This document shows positions 35,384 to 44,304 of a stretch of DNA of 64,000 nt, piece after piece. The stretch comes from Paracoccus aerodenitrificans (GTDB lineage: Bacteria; Pseudomonadota; Alphaproteobacteria; Rhodobacterales; Rhodobacteraceae). The stretch lies in contig NZ_CP115784.1 of assembly GCF_027913215.1 (NCBI RefSeq), positions 2,666,001 through 2,730,000 of the forward strand, in the 5' to 3' direction. Made by a program: the position numbers and the translations under genes. The notes under the pieces are model-generated. The model searched no databases. It had not been told where the DNA came from and saw only the letters and a program-made list of their open reading frames with translations. Numbering within the stretch: position 1 is the first letter of the stretch; each line of letters begins with the position of its first letter.

Positions 35384-36880
35384 ATGGCATTGGATCAGGA
35401 GAAAATCAACAATCTGCGTGAAGCCCATATCGGTACGATGCAGAACTTCATCGATGGCAGATGGCAGGTCAGCAATGACGGGGGAGAGATTGCGGTAGTT
35501 AGTCCCGGTACCGGGCGACAGATTGCAACTATCATCGATAGCTCAGAGCGAGATGTAGAGGCCGCAATTTCAGCTGCACGACGCAGTTTCTCAGATGGAA
35601 GCTGGGCCAGGATGGCACCACATGCCAGAAAAGCCATCCTGTTCCGCCTCGCCGAGCTGATCGAAAACGAAGCGCTACAACTTGCTGTTATGGGAGTTCG
35701 TGACAATGGAACCGAAATCGGCATGGCTATTGGCGCGGAGCCGGGGAGCGCGGCGAATACTTTCCGCTTTTATGCGGAAGCCTTGGATAAGGTGAACGGC
35801 GATATCACCCCCACCTCCCCGGAAGTGTTAAGTCTTATCCACCGCGAACCGGTTGGTGTAGTCGGTGCCATCGTACCTTGGAATTTCCCGCTGATGATAG
35901 GTGCTTGGAAAATTGCTCCAGCACTCGCTGCCGGTAACTCAGTGGTACTTAAACCCTCAGAAGCGGCGTCATTGACGCTGCTGAGGCTGGCTGAACTGGC
36001 ATCTTTGGCGGGGGTTCCCCCGGGTGTTTTCAATGTTGTAACCGGAATCGGTGCAACCGCCGGTAGGACACTGGCTCTTAGCGATGACGTGGATGTGTTG
36101 ACCTTCACGGGGTCGGGTCAGGTAGGCCGACACTTACTACATTCTTCTGCCGACTCAAACTTCAAACCGGTGCACCTGGAACTGGGCGGAAAGTCCCCGA
36201 ATATCGTTTTCGATGACTGCGGTGATCTGGCGTCTGTCGCGTATCAATCTGCTCGGGCGATCTTTGCCAATTCGGGTCAGGTATGTGTCGCTGCAAGCCG
36301 GTTGCTCGTTCAGGACAGTATTTATGATCGCTTTCTGGAAGAAGTAAGTGCCGCTGCGGACGCCACTATTGTGGGCGATCCACTTGACATAAAAACGCAA
36401 GCGGGAGCCATAGGAACTGCCGCGCAACTCGAAAAAAATATCTCATTTGTTGATCGCGCCAGGCAAGCTGGTGACAGCGTAATTGTTGGCGGAGAGAACA
36501 TCGAACGCGATGGCTATTTCTTCAAGCCAACAGTGATTGCGGCGCTTTCCGAAACCAGTCCGGTCGTTCGCGATGAGGTCTTCGGGCCCGTTTTAGCTAT
36601 ACAGCGATTCCGAGATGAGGAGGATGCAGTACGGCTTGCGAATGACACCAGCTATGGATTGTCGTCCGGTGTCTGGACCCAAAATATCTCGCGTGCCCAC
36701 CGCATGGTGCGGAAATTACAGGCGGGGGTCGTTCACGTGAACTGTTACGGCGGCGCAGACATCACAGCGCCGCTTGTTGGCACGAAACAATCGGGGAACG
36801 GCTTTGACCGTTCACTTGAGGCTCTTTCTAAGTATCAGAAACGTAAAACGGCATGGATCAAGCTGGAGCAGACAGCCTGA
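35384..36880 (+). CDS. Aldehyde dehydrogenase, probable arylacetaldehyde dehydrogenase
   Basis: A 498-residue ALDH-superfamily enzyme. The oxyanion Asn lies in IVPWNFPLMIGAW, the catalytic Glu in LELGGKSPN and the catalytic Cys in ANSGQVCVAASR; FGPVLAIQRF is near the C-terminus. GGAGAG precedes the ATG at 35384, four bases after the ThDP gene. The pairing with a decarboxylase suggests oxidation of the aldehyde that enzyme releases to the arylacetate. It is separate from the HpaE and succinate-semialdehyde enzymes at 45324 and 42846. Confidence 0.85.
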   Translation: MALDQEKINNLREAHIGTMQNFIDGRWQVSNDGGEIAVVSPGTGRQIATIIDSSERDVEAAISAARRSFSDGSWARMAPHARKAILFRLAELIENEALQLAVMGVRDNGTEIGMAIGAEPGSAANTFRFYAEALDKVNGDITPTSPEVLSLIHREPVGVVGAIVPWNFPLMIGAWKIAPALAAGNSVVLKPSEAASLTLLRLAELASLAGVPPGVFNVVTGIGATAGRTLALSDDVDVLTFTGSGQVGRHLLHSSADSNFKPVHLELGGKSPNIVFDDCGDLASVAYQSARAIFANSGQVCVAASRLLVQDSIYDRFLEEVSAAADATIVGDPLDIKTQAGAIGTAAQLEKNISFVDRARQAGDSVIVGGENIERDGYFFKPTVIAALSETSPVVRDEVFGPVLAIQRFRDEEDAVRLANDTSYGLSSGVWTQNISRAHRMVRKLQAGVVHVNCYGGADITAPLVGTKQSGNGFDRSLEALSKYQKRKTAWIKLEQTA

Positions 36881-36908
36881 TTGCCTTCTTAAAATGGAAG
36901 ATACTGCT

Positions 36909-37226
36909 ATGGTAAATATTACGTTCGTCGAGACTGACGGCACGGAAAGAAATGTCGAGGCTGAGGTGGGACTTTCGATTATGGAAGTTGCAACCCGAAA
37001 TAATGTTGCCGGTATCATCGCGGAGTGCGGAGGTCAGTGCTCCTGTGCAACCTGCCACGTCTATATTGAGGGCGCGTTCTTCGACAAGGTTGGTGAGCCC
37101 GTCGATGATGAGGAGGATATGTTAGACTTCTCAGAAAACCGTAAAGAAAACTCCCGTTTAGGTTGTCAGATCGAAGTTACAGATGATCTGGACGGTATGA
37201 CGGTACGTGTCGCGGAAGAAGAATAG
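36909..37226 (+). CDS. 2Fe-2S ferredoxin, adrenodoxin/putidaredoxin type
   Basis: A 105-residue ferredoxin. Cluster ligands are C40, C46, C49 (ECGGQCSCATCHVY) and C86 (SRLGCQIEV). The type matches the putidaredoxin-like reductase at 32439 and not a Rieske-type ferredoxin, which defines the oxygenase electron chain as reductase, plant/vertebrate-type ferredoxin, Rieske oxygenase. It is 28 bases after the aldehyde dehydrogenase. Confidence 0.9.
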   Translation: MVNITFVETDGTERNVEAEVGLSIMEVATRNNVAGIIAECGGQCSCATCHVYIEGAFFDKVGEPVDDEEDMLDFSENRKENSRLGCQIEVTDDLDGMTVRVAEEE

Positions 37227-37348
37227 AAAGCTAATGTGGGCAAGGATCTGCTCTGGCGCCGACAAAAATATGCTTATGCCCGCTGCTTGCGCGAGCTTAA
37301 GCTAACGGCGGCAGACTTACCCAGAACTCTCTATTCAGGGTTGAAAAA

Positions 37349-38590
37349 ATGATAGGATCGGCAGTGCCAGATGGATATAGGTCACCTGTTTCCTATACTA
37401 TAGGTTCTCGCGGAAAACTGCGGCCTGGCATGCCAGGATTCAGGATTATGAGACGCGCATTGTTCGCGTCAGGTTTTACCACTTTTGGCTTGCTATACTA
37501 TATCCAGTCACTCTTTCCGGTATTTTCTTCGGAATTAAATGTATCGCCAACACAAAGCAGTTTTTCCCTTTCACTCACGACAGGAGTCATGGCATTTTCG
37601 CTTCTGATCGTCAGCGCAATCTCGGATAAAGTCGGGCGAAAACGGCTCATGACGCTATCGCTTCTTTCGTCATCGATACTGACAATACTGATGGCATTTG
37701 CTCCATCATGGAATGCAATCTTGTCGAGTCGCCTGCTGATGGGGGTCTCGTTGTGCGGCGTACAGTCAGTCGCCATGGCCTATCTCGCGGAAGAAGTTGA
37801 ACCAACCAGCTTTGGTTCAACGCTCGGATTGTTCATCGGGGGCAGCGCCTTAGGCGGAATGGCAGGCCGAATGGTTTCGGCTGTAATAGCGGATCACTTT
37901 GGCTGGGAAGTGGCAGTAGGGTTTATGGGGGTTCTTGGCCTAGCCGCGACCGTATATTTTTGGGTGGCGCTGCCGGACTCTCGATATTTCTTGCCGCGTC
38001 AGCCAGGCTGGCACAGTTTGGCGAGTGATTTCAAAACCATCATTAAAGACCGCCTGCTACTTCGCCTTTTCTTCATCGGCTTTGCTGTGATGAGCGGTTT
38101 CGTGACGATCTATAACTATGTAAGCTATCGTCTGATCGCGGCACCTTTTGAACTGTCACAATCAGAGGTTGGCCTGATCTTCCTGCTCTATGTATTCGGC
38201 AGCATCGGTGCCAGCGTCGGCGGCTCGCTCGCATCAAGGTTTGGCCATAATCATGTGCTCTGGATCAGCATTGCTATCATGGTTTCCGGAATAATCCTGA
38301 CCCTACCAGAGCAGATCGGGACAGTGCTATTAGGGCTGTCCGTGCTCACGTTTGGGATGTTTGCGAGCCATAGTATTTCCAGCGGTTGGGTTAGCCTGCA
38401 TGCAAAATCGAGCAAAGCCCTCGCCGCTTCTCTTTACCTTTTTGCGTATTATCAAGGGGGCAGCCTTATTGGTGCAATCGGAGGATTGTTTTGGGAGGGT
38501 GATGGTTGGTATGGTGTTGTCTTTATTACTGCTGGAATTGTTACAGTCGGATTGATTTCTGCAATATCTCTAATTTATAAACGAACCTGA
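37349..38590 (+). CDS. MFS transporter
   Basis: A 413-residue protein with about 12 membrane segments. The family loop motif is present after the second helix (SDKVGRKRLMTLSLL). The N-terminus before residue 34 is hydrophilic; the ATG at 37430 or 37448 may be the true start, since the match upstream of 37349 (CAGGG) is weak. Placed at the end of the dioxygenase operon, it could import the aromatic substrate or export a toxic intermediate. It resembles YnfM-type carriers. It is followed by a convergent gene, with an AT-rich 30-base gap that may terminate both. Confidence 0.8.
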   Translation: MIGSAVPDGYRSPVSYTIGSRGKLRPGMPGFRIMRRALFASGFTTFGLLYYIQSLFPVFSSELNVSPTQSSFSLSLTTGVMAFSLLIVSAISDKVGRKRLMTLSLLSSSILTILMAFAPSWNAILSSRLLMGVSLCGVQSVAMAYLAEEVEPTSFGSTLGLFIGGSALGGMAGRMVSAVIADHFGWEVAVGFMGVLGLAATVYFWVALPDSRYFLPRQPGWHSLASDFKTIIKDRLLLRLFFIGFAVMSGFVTIYNYVSYRLIAAPFELSQSEVGLIFLLYVFGSIGASVGGSLASRFGHNHVLWISIAIMVSGIILTLPEQIGTVLLGLSVLTFGMFASHSISSGWVSLHAKSSKALAASLYLFAYYQGGSLIGAIGGLFWEGDGWYGVVFITAGIVTVGLISAISLIYKRT

Positions 38591-38620
38591 GCAAATTTTT
38601 AATTTTTTTATGGACGAAGT

Positions 38621-40294
38621 TCATTTTGCTCTATTTTCAAAGTCATCGAAAAATCTTCCTGATATGATAGAAAGTAATTTTTCAGCAGCCTTTCTGTCAA
38701 TCGCCTCGCCGCGCCAGGCGACATGATGATCTGGCCTGACGATAATGAGTGGCGTTGGATATTGGTCAGCCACCTGTTCCGGTGGATCAATATCCAGGCA
38801 CTCCAGTGGTACACCCATCATCTCCGCAGCGTTCAGCAGTGGTTTCACCTCAACCTTGGTGTCCGTCCGCAGCAGTGTATAGCCTGGCCCCAACCTGTCG
38901 AAGAGCGAGGTGCTTTCAGACAGCCAGAAATGCGGTACCCTACATCCCGGAACGCTTGATGGAGTAAACTCGCTCATGGAATAGGCGGGAGGGTTGACGT
39001 CACTGGGAGTGATAATCGGAGATTGATCGTAAAAATACCCGAAATTTAGTCCCGCGCACACATATTGCTGAACATTCAGATCATAGGCTTCGCGCCCCAT
39101 TTTTTTACGCGCGAGCTCGCCAGCAACCGTCTGATCTTCAATCTGATCTGGTACTGAGCTCCGTTGCTTCGCCATCGCAATGCAATGGTTCATGGCATAT
39201 TGGCTGACCTGTTCTGTTATGGGCAGTCGCTCTGCCTCATAGGCCGCAAGCATGCCTTCTCCTCCCCATCCGCTAACGACCGATGCAAGAAGCCAGGAAA
39301 GATCAGCAGCATCCGCGATGCCGGCATTCATACCATAGCCGGCATAGGGTACCCAGAGATGCGCCGCGTCACCACAGATGAATACTCGACCATCCCGCAT
39401 CTTATCTGTCACTAGTCTGCGACCAATCCAGTCTTCATTGGCAAGAACCTCGTATTCAAAAGCTTCATCAACACCCAGTATGGCGCGGATACAGGAATCC
39501 CGATCCACACTGTCGAATTCTGGCTCATTGTCGCGAAGATAGTTGTGAACAAGCCAGCGCTCTTTTCCATCGATCGCGTAAACGTTTCCTGTCCGCTTTG
39601 GGTTCAATGAAAACATTGCCCAAGTCGGATCATGCTTCATCTGCTCAATGAGCTGCGGAGCCCGAATATACGTAGACTGTACTCTCTGAAGGACGGGATC
39701 CCCGCTGAGCGTTGCGCCAATTGACTTTCTGACGAGGGAGCGGCCACCGTCACAGCCAACCAAAAAAGAAGATTTAATGGTTTGTACACCGTGAGCATCA
39801 CGAAGTTCTGCCGAAACACCATAGGTTTCCTGATCAAACCCAACCAGTTCCGATCCGTAGCATAGCGTGATGTCAGCATTTCTTTGTGCAGCTTCTACAA
39901 GAATCGGTTCGAGGAAAATCTGATTCATCCGGTGCGGCGGTTCCGGGGTTGGCCAGTTTCCGTCCGGACCGTCATCGCGTTCCGTAAAACGGTCATTTCG
40001 CGACGGGATCCGAATGCGCGTCAACTCTGTACCCGTCGTTGTGGTCCTGTAAGAGACGCTTTGCTCATAATCCCCCGGCAAGCCAGAATTTCTGATAATA
40101 TTCGAAAGACCGAGCCGCCTGAAGCTTTCCATGCTTCGCGAAGATATGTGATTGCAACGCACAGTAGGCATGAAGCCTTCTTCTCGTTGCTCAGCAATGA
40201 AAACTCTGACGCCTTTTGCAGCGAGTTCGAGTGCGAGTACAAGGCCGACGGGACCGGCACCAGCTATAATTACATCGTAGTCCAGCTTGTTCAT
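38621..40294 (-). CDS. FAD-dependent aromatic hydroxylase (PheA/TfdB/MhpA type)
   Basis: A 557-residue class A flavoprotein monooxygenase. GxGxxG is IIAGAGPVGLVLALELA, the DG motif is VGCDGGRSLVRK and the GD motif is VFICGDAAHLWVPYAGYGMN. The C-terminal thioredoxin-like domain of phenol hydroxylase relatives follows. GGAGGGA precedes the ATG at 40294. It lies 97 bases downstream of hpaI on the same strand, yet its base composition resembles the dioxygenase region more than the hpa genes. It probably hydroxylates a phenolic side-route substrate (for example a hydroxyphenylacetate), replacing the absent HpaBC. Substrate not shown. Confidence 0.85.
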   Translation of the reverse strand: MNKLDYDVIIAGAGPVGLVLALELAAKGVRVFIAEQREEGFMPTVRCNHISSRSMESFRRLGLSNIIRNSGLPGDYEQSVSYRTTTTGTELTRIRIPSRNDRFTERDDGPDGNWPTPEPPHRMNQIFLEPILVEAAQRNADITLCYGSELVGFDQETYGVSAELRDAHGVQTIKSSFLVGCDGGRSLVRKSIGATLSGDPVLQRVQSTYIRAPQLIEQMKHDPTWAMFSLNPKRTGNVYAIDGKERWLVHNYLRDNEPEFDSVDRDSCIRAILGVDEAFEYEVLANEDWIGRRLVTDKMRDGRVFICGDAAHLWVPYAGYGMNAGIADAADLSWLLASVVSGWGGEGMLAAYEAERLPITEQVSQYAMNHCIAMAKQRSSVPDQIEDQTVAGELARKKMGREAYDLNVQQYVCAGLNFGYFYDQSPIITPSDVNPPAYSMSEFTPSSVPGCRVPHFWLSESTSLFDRLGPGYTLLRTDTKVEVKPLLNAAEMMGVPLECLDIDPPEQVADQYPTPLIIVRPDHHVAWRGEAIDRKAAEKLLSIISGRFFDDFENRAK

Positions 40295-40391
40295 TGTTCC
40301 CTCCATGATCCTGCATGCGCGAAGCAGGAAGCCAAGCATCCTAAAATTGTCTGGTAGGTTTTTATTTCCTTCGGAGATAGGATAGCGTCCC

Positions 40392-41150
40392 TTAGAAACC
40401 TCCCCGCAACCGGCGCAATCCCGCGCCCAAAACACCCACATCGCTTCCAACGGCCAGAAACTCGATCCCAATATCGGCATATTTATGCGCCAGGCTCTGA
40501 GCAGATGTCAGAATGCCTGCGGCCCGGCCCGCCGCGCGGATACGGCTCAAGGCATCAAGGACGACCTCTTGAACCTCGGGTGCTTCCGGTTGGCCAAGAT
40601 AGCCCATATCGGCCGCTAGGTCGGCAGGACCTATAAAGATGCCATCGACACCTTCAACGGCCAGGATTTCGTCTAATGACTCGATGCCCAGACGACTTTC
40701 GATCTGCAGCAACAGGCAGATTTGGTCATTTGCGCTTTTAAGATAATCTGTGACCGCACCATAACCGGAGGCCCGGGCGAGCGCCGCTCCGATGCCTCGC
40801 ACACCATTTGGCGGATATAACACTGAACGCACCGCCTGCCGCGCCTGTTCGCCGCTTTCGATCATCGGGATCAGGATCGTCTGCGCACCTATATCCAGCA
40901 TCTGCTTGATCACTGCGCGATTGTCGTCGCGCACGCGCACCACCGGATGGCTGGCGCTGCCCACCGCGCGAAGCTGGGCCAATACGTCGCGCAACCCGTT
41001 GGGGCCGTGTTCGCCATCGATCACCAGCCAGTCAAAGCCGGTCCGGGCGGCCAGTTCTGCCGCCGATGGGTCGCCAAGCGCGACCCACAATCCGATCTGG
41101 GTGTCGCCCGATTTCAGGCGCTTCTTGAAACGGTTTTCAGGGGCGGGCAT
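40392..41150 (-). CDS. hpaI: 4-hydroxy-2-oxoheptanedioate aldolase
   Basis: A 252-residue HpcH/HpaI-family class II aldolase. Visible: VIDGEHGPNGLRDVLAQLRA (catalytic His/Glu region), RVRDDNRAVIKQMLDIGAQT, LLLQIESRLGIESLDEI and GIFIGPADLAADMGYLG. It splits 4-hydroxy-2-oxoheptanedioate into pyruvate and succinate semialdehyde, the last carbon-cleaving step of the homoprotocatechuate route. I chose the ATG at 41150 because TGAGG precedes it; one 15 bases upstream overlaps hpaH. Last hpa gene before the FAD hydroxylase. Confidence 0.9.
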   Translation of the reverse strand: MPAPENRFKKRLKSGDTQIGLWVALGDPSAAELAARTGFDWLVIDGEHGPNGLRDVLAQLRAVGSASHPVVRVRDDNRAVIKQMLDIGAQTILIPMIESGEQARQAVRSVLYPPNGVRGIGAALARASGYGAVTDYLKSANDQICLLLQIESRLGIESLDEILAVEGVDGIFIGPADLAADMGYLGQPEAPEVQEVVLDALSRIRAAGRAAGILTSAQSLAHKYADIGIEFLAVGSDVGVLGAGLRRLRGGF

Positions 41151-41157
41151 GGGAACC

Positions 41158-41961
41158 TCATTCAAAATTTATGGAAACCTGTCCAAACCCCCGGTAATCG
41201 GCACGAATTTCGGTGCCAGAGGGGCATTCGACCGGGCCGATAAAGGACCCGGACAATACGACTTGCCCGGCCTCGATCCGCTGGCCATACTGGCCCATGC
41301 GGCGCGACAGCCAGACCATGCCGGTGACCGGATCGTCCAGCACCGCCGCGCCAAGGCCGGTGGCCACCACCTGCGCATCGCGCTTGACGATGGCGCCGAC
41401 CCACCGCAGATCGACGCTGCCCGGGGCATGGCGCTGCGGACCCAGCACGATACCCGCATTGGCGGCATTGTCGGCCACGGTGTCAAAGATGCGGCGCGGC
41501 TGGCCGGTGGCGGGATCGCTGCGCATGACGCGGGTGTCGAGGATCTCGATGGCGGGCGCGACGGCCTCGGTCGCGGCCAGCACCTGATCGCGGGTCACAT
41601 CGCCCGTCAGCGGGGCCTTCATGATAAAGGCGATCTCGGCCTCGATCCGGGGCTGGATGAAACGGCCCGCGGGCACCGTCGCGCCATCGGCGAAATCCAT
41701 GTCGTCATACAGCACGCCCGAATCCGGCGTGTCGATGCCAAGCGCATCCTGCATCGCCTTCGAGGTCAGCCCGATCTTCCAGCCGATGATCCGGCGGCCC
41801 TGCGCCAGCTTCCGCGCCATCTGCGCGGACTGGATCGCATAGGCATCGTCCAGCGTGATGCCCGGATGGCGCTGCGACAGAAGGCCGATCTGGCGGCGCG
41901 TGGCCTCGGCCTCCAGCAGATCGGCGGCGGCGGTGTCGATGGCTTCGGGATCAAGGCTCAT
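41158..41961 (-). CDS. hpaH: 2-oxohept-4-ene-1,7-dioate hydratase
   Basis: A 267-residue hydratase of the MhpD/HpcG family. Characteristic blocks are LDDAYAIQSAQMARKLAQGR, IGWKIGLTSKAMQDALG, RIEAEIAFIM (metal-binding glutamates) and DNAANAGIVLG. It hydrates 2-oxohept-4-enedioate to the aldolase substrate. The ATG overlaps the hpaG stop by four bases, indicating coupling. Confidence 0.9.
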   Translation of the reverse strand: MSLDPEAIDTAAADLLEAEATRRQIGLLSQRHPGITLDDAYAIQSAQMARKLAQGRRIIGWKIGLTSKAMQDALGIDTPDSGVLYDDMDFADGATVPAGRFIQPRIEAEIAFIMKAPLTGDVTRDQVLAATEAVAPAIEILDTRVMRSDPATGQPRRIFDTVADNAANAGIVLGPQRHAPGSVDLRWVGAIVKRDAQVVATGLGAAVLDDPVTGMVWLSRRMGQYGQRIEAGQVVLSGSFIGPVECPSGTEIRADYRGFGQVSINFE

Positions 41962-42833
41962 TCGTCGGCCACCCCGTTGCGCAGGATGCCGATGCCTTCG
42001 GCCTCGATCTCGATCACATCGCCCGGCACCAGCCAGCGCGGAGGATCGAAGCGCGCCCCCGCCCCGGTCGGCGTGCCGCAGACGATCACATCGCCCGGCA
42101 CCAGCGTGCAGAAGGTCGAGACGTAGTTCACGATATAGCGGAAATCGAACATCATCCGGCTGGTGCGGTCCTGCTGGCGGATCTCTCCGTTGACGCGGGT
42201 GGTCAGTTCGATGTCGTCAAGCTGTCCCGCCTCGCGGAACGGCACCAGCCACGGCCCGATCGCGCCCGAGGCATCCCAGTTCTTGCCCTGCGTGACGTTG
42301 AATTTGGCATGGCGCACCCAGTCGCGGATGGTGCCTTCGTTGCACAGGCTCAGCGCGGCGATGTGGTCATAGGCATCCTCGCGCGCGATGCGGCGTCCGG
42401 ATTTGCCGATCACGATCACCACCTCGCCTTCATAATCAAGCTGCGGACTTTCCGGCGGGCGGATCAGGTTCTGGCCATGGCCGGTGAAGCTGCGCGGAAA
42501 GCGGATGAACATCGAGGGGCGGGGCGGAGCCTCTTGCCCGTCCTTGTATTCGGCATTGCGGTCGGGAAAGTTCACCCCGATGCAGATCAGCTTTTCCGGC
42601 GCGGCAATGGGGATCAGGAATTCCACCTGATCGCTGCGGAATGTGGGCGGGCGGCCCTTTGCTGCGGCGATCACCTGTTCCAGCGCGCCGGCCTCGACCA
42701 CCTGTTGCAGGCCGGCAAAGCGGGTGCCGAATTCCGGCGTCAGGTCGATGATGCCGTCATCGGTCACGACGCCATAGCGGTCTGCGCCATTGGCGCGAAA
42801 GGCGGCGATGCGGGCGGGGATCGGACGGGTCAT
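41958..42833 (-). CDS. hpaG: FAH-fold isomerase/decarboxylase of the homoprotocatechuate pathway, single-domain HpaG
   Basis: A 291-residue FAH-family enzyme. Metal ligands lie in LDYEGEVVIVIGKSGRRIA; LICIGVNFPDRNAEY, FIRFPRSFTGHGQNL and VCGTPTGAGARFDPPRW are family blocks. In E. coli HpaG is a tandem of two FAH units acting as decarboxylase and isomerase on the 5-oxopent-3-ene-tricarboxylate branch. Here only one unit is encoded, so one protein must do both steps or the partner lies elsewhere (the FAH protein at 11543 is a distant candidate). Confidence 0.85.
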   Translation of the reverse strand: MTRPIPARIAAFRANGADRYGVVTDDGIIDLTPEFGTRFAGLQQVVEAGALEQVIAAAKGRPPTFRSDQVEFLIPIAAPEKLICIGVNFPDRNAEYKDGQEAPPRPSMFIRFPRSFTGHGQNLIRPPESPQLDYEGEVVIVIGKSGRRIAREDAYDHIAALSLCNEGTIRDWVRHAKFNVTQGKNWDASGAIGPWLVPFREAGQLDDIELTTRVNGEIRQQDRTSRMMFDFRYIVNYVSTFCTLVPGDVIVCGTPTGAGARFDPPRWLVPGDVIEIEAEGIGILRNGVADE

Positions 42834-42845
42834 GCGGGCTTTCTC

Positions 42846-44294
42846 CTAGTTAATTCCGCCGAAGCAGAGATATTTCAGCTCCAGAAACTCCTCGATCCCA
42901 TGCCGCGACCCTTCGCGGCCCAGTCCCGACAGCTTGATCCCACCGAATGGCGCCTCGGCGGTTGAAATCAATCCGGTATTGATGCCGACCATGCCATATT
43001 CCAGCGCCTCGCCGACCCGCCAAGTACGGGACAGGTCCCGGGTATAGAAATACGAGGCTAGCCCGAATTCGGTATCGTTGGCCATGGCGACGACATCCGC
43101 CTCGTGATCAAAGCGGAACAGGGGGGCCAAGGGGCCGAAGGTTTCTTCGCGGGCAACGGCCATCGACTGGCTGACGCCTGTCAGAATAGTGGGTTCAAAG
43201 TAGTTTCCGCCCAGAGCATGCGGTTGGCCACCCAGAACCAACTGCGCCCCATTGCTTACGGCGTCTTCTATATGTTCCTGCACTTTTGCGACTGCGGCGG
43301 CATCGATCAGCGGACCGAAGACAGTTCCCGCCTCCATCCCGTCGCCGACTTTCAGCGAGGCCACCGCCGAGGCCAGCTTTTCGGCAAAGGCATCATGGAC
43401 CGATGACTGCACGTAGATGCGGTTGGCACAGACACAGGTTTGTCCGTTATTGCGGAACTTGGCGATTATGGCCCCTTCGACCGCCGCGTCGAGGTCGGCG
43501 TCGTCAAAGACGATAAAGGGGGCATTGCCGCCCAGCTCAAGGCTCAGTTTCTTCACCGTGCCCGCAGATTGCCGCATGAGTTCGACCCCTACCTCGGTCG
43601 AACCTGTGAAGGTCAGTTTGCGCACGGCGGGGCTTGCCGTCATCTCGGCCCCGATCGCGCGGGCCGAGCCTGTGACAACCGAAAACAGCCCTTTCGGAAG
43701 GCCCGCCCGTTCGGCCAGAACGGCCAGGGCAAGCGCCGAAAACGGCGTTTGTGAAGCTGGCTTCAGCACGATCGCACAGCCTGCGGCCAGTGCGGGCCCG
43801 ACCTTGCGGGTCACCATCGCGTTGGGAAAGTTCCATGGCGTGATTGCGGCAACGACGCCGATCGGCTGCCGGATGACCATCAGCCGCTTGTCTGGCTGAT
43901 GGCCGGGGATCGTTTCTCCATAGATGCGCCGCGCTTCTTCGGCGAACCATTCGATGAAACTGGCACCGTATAGTATCTCGCCCGTTGCCTCGGCCAGCGG
44001 CTTGCCCTGTTCCAGCGTCAGGATGCGGGCCAGATCGTCGGCATGCGCTACGACCAGGTCGTACCACCGCCGCAGGATGACCGCGCGCTCTTTCGCGGTC
44101 AGGGCCGCCCATGCAGGCTGCGCCTTTCCGGCCGCGGCAATGGCTGCCCGGGTTTCGCTGGCCCCCAGTCTGGGAACGTGGCCGATGACCGCGCCAGAGG
44201 CCGGGTTGTTCACCGCGATACCATTGGCATCTGCGGCAATCCATTTGTCCCCGATCAATGCCGCCTGACGCAGAAGGTTGCAATCCTTTGGCAT
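42846..44294 (-). CDS. gabD: Succinate-semialdehyde dehydrogenase-like aldehyde dehydrogenase
   Basis: A 482-residue ALDH. Catalytic residues are in TPWNFPNAMV, LELGGNAPFIVFDDADL and NNGQTCVCANR; the C-terminus GMVGINTGLISTAEAPFGGI then GLGREGSRHG is typical of GabD. Its place inside the hpa operon fits oxidation of succinate semialdehyde released by HpaI to succinate. High GC like hpaG and hpaH. Confidence 0.88.
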   Translation of the reverse strand: MPKDCNLLRQAALIGDKWIAADANGIAVNNPASGAVIGHVPRLGASETRAAIAAAGKAQPAWAALTAKERAVILRRWYDLVVAHADDLARILTLEQGKPLAEATGEILYGASFIEWFAEEARRIYGETIPGHQPDKRLMVIRQPIGVVAAITPWNFPNAMVTRKVGPALAAGCAIVLKPASQTPFSALALAVLAERAGLPKGLFSVVTGSARAIGAEMTASPAVRKLTFTGSTEVGVELMRQSAGTVKKLSLELGGNAPFIVFDDADLDAAVEGAIIAKFRNNGQTCVCANRIYVQSSVHDAFAEKLASAVASLKVGDGMEAGTVFGPLIDAAAVAKVQEHIEDAVSNGAQLVLGGQPHALGGNYFEPTILTGVSQSMAVAREETFGPLAPLFRFDHEADVVAMANDTEFGLASYFYTRDLSRTWRVGEALEYGMVGINTGLISTAEAPFGGIKLSGLGREGSRHGIEEFLELKYLCFGGIN

Positions 44295-44304
44295 GATCCC
44301 CCCT

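Noticed and set aside
40792..42126. A 444-codon + strand frame opposite hpaI, hpaH and hpaG
   Set aside because: Antisense to three conserved pathway genes with good start sites; composition is arginine- and alanine-rich as in shadow frames.
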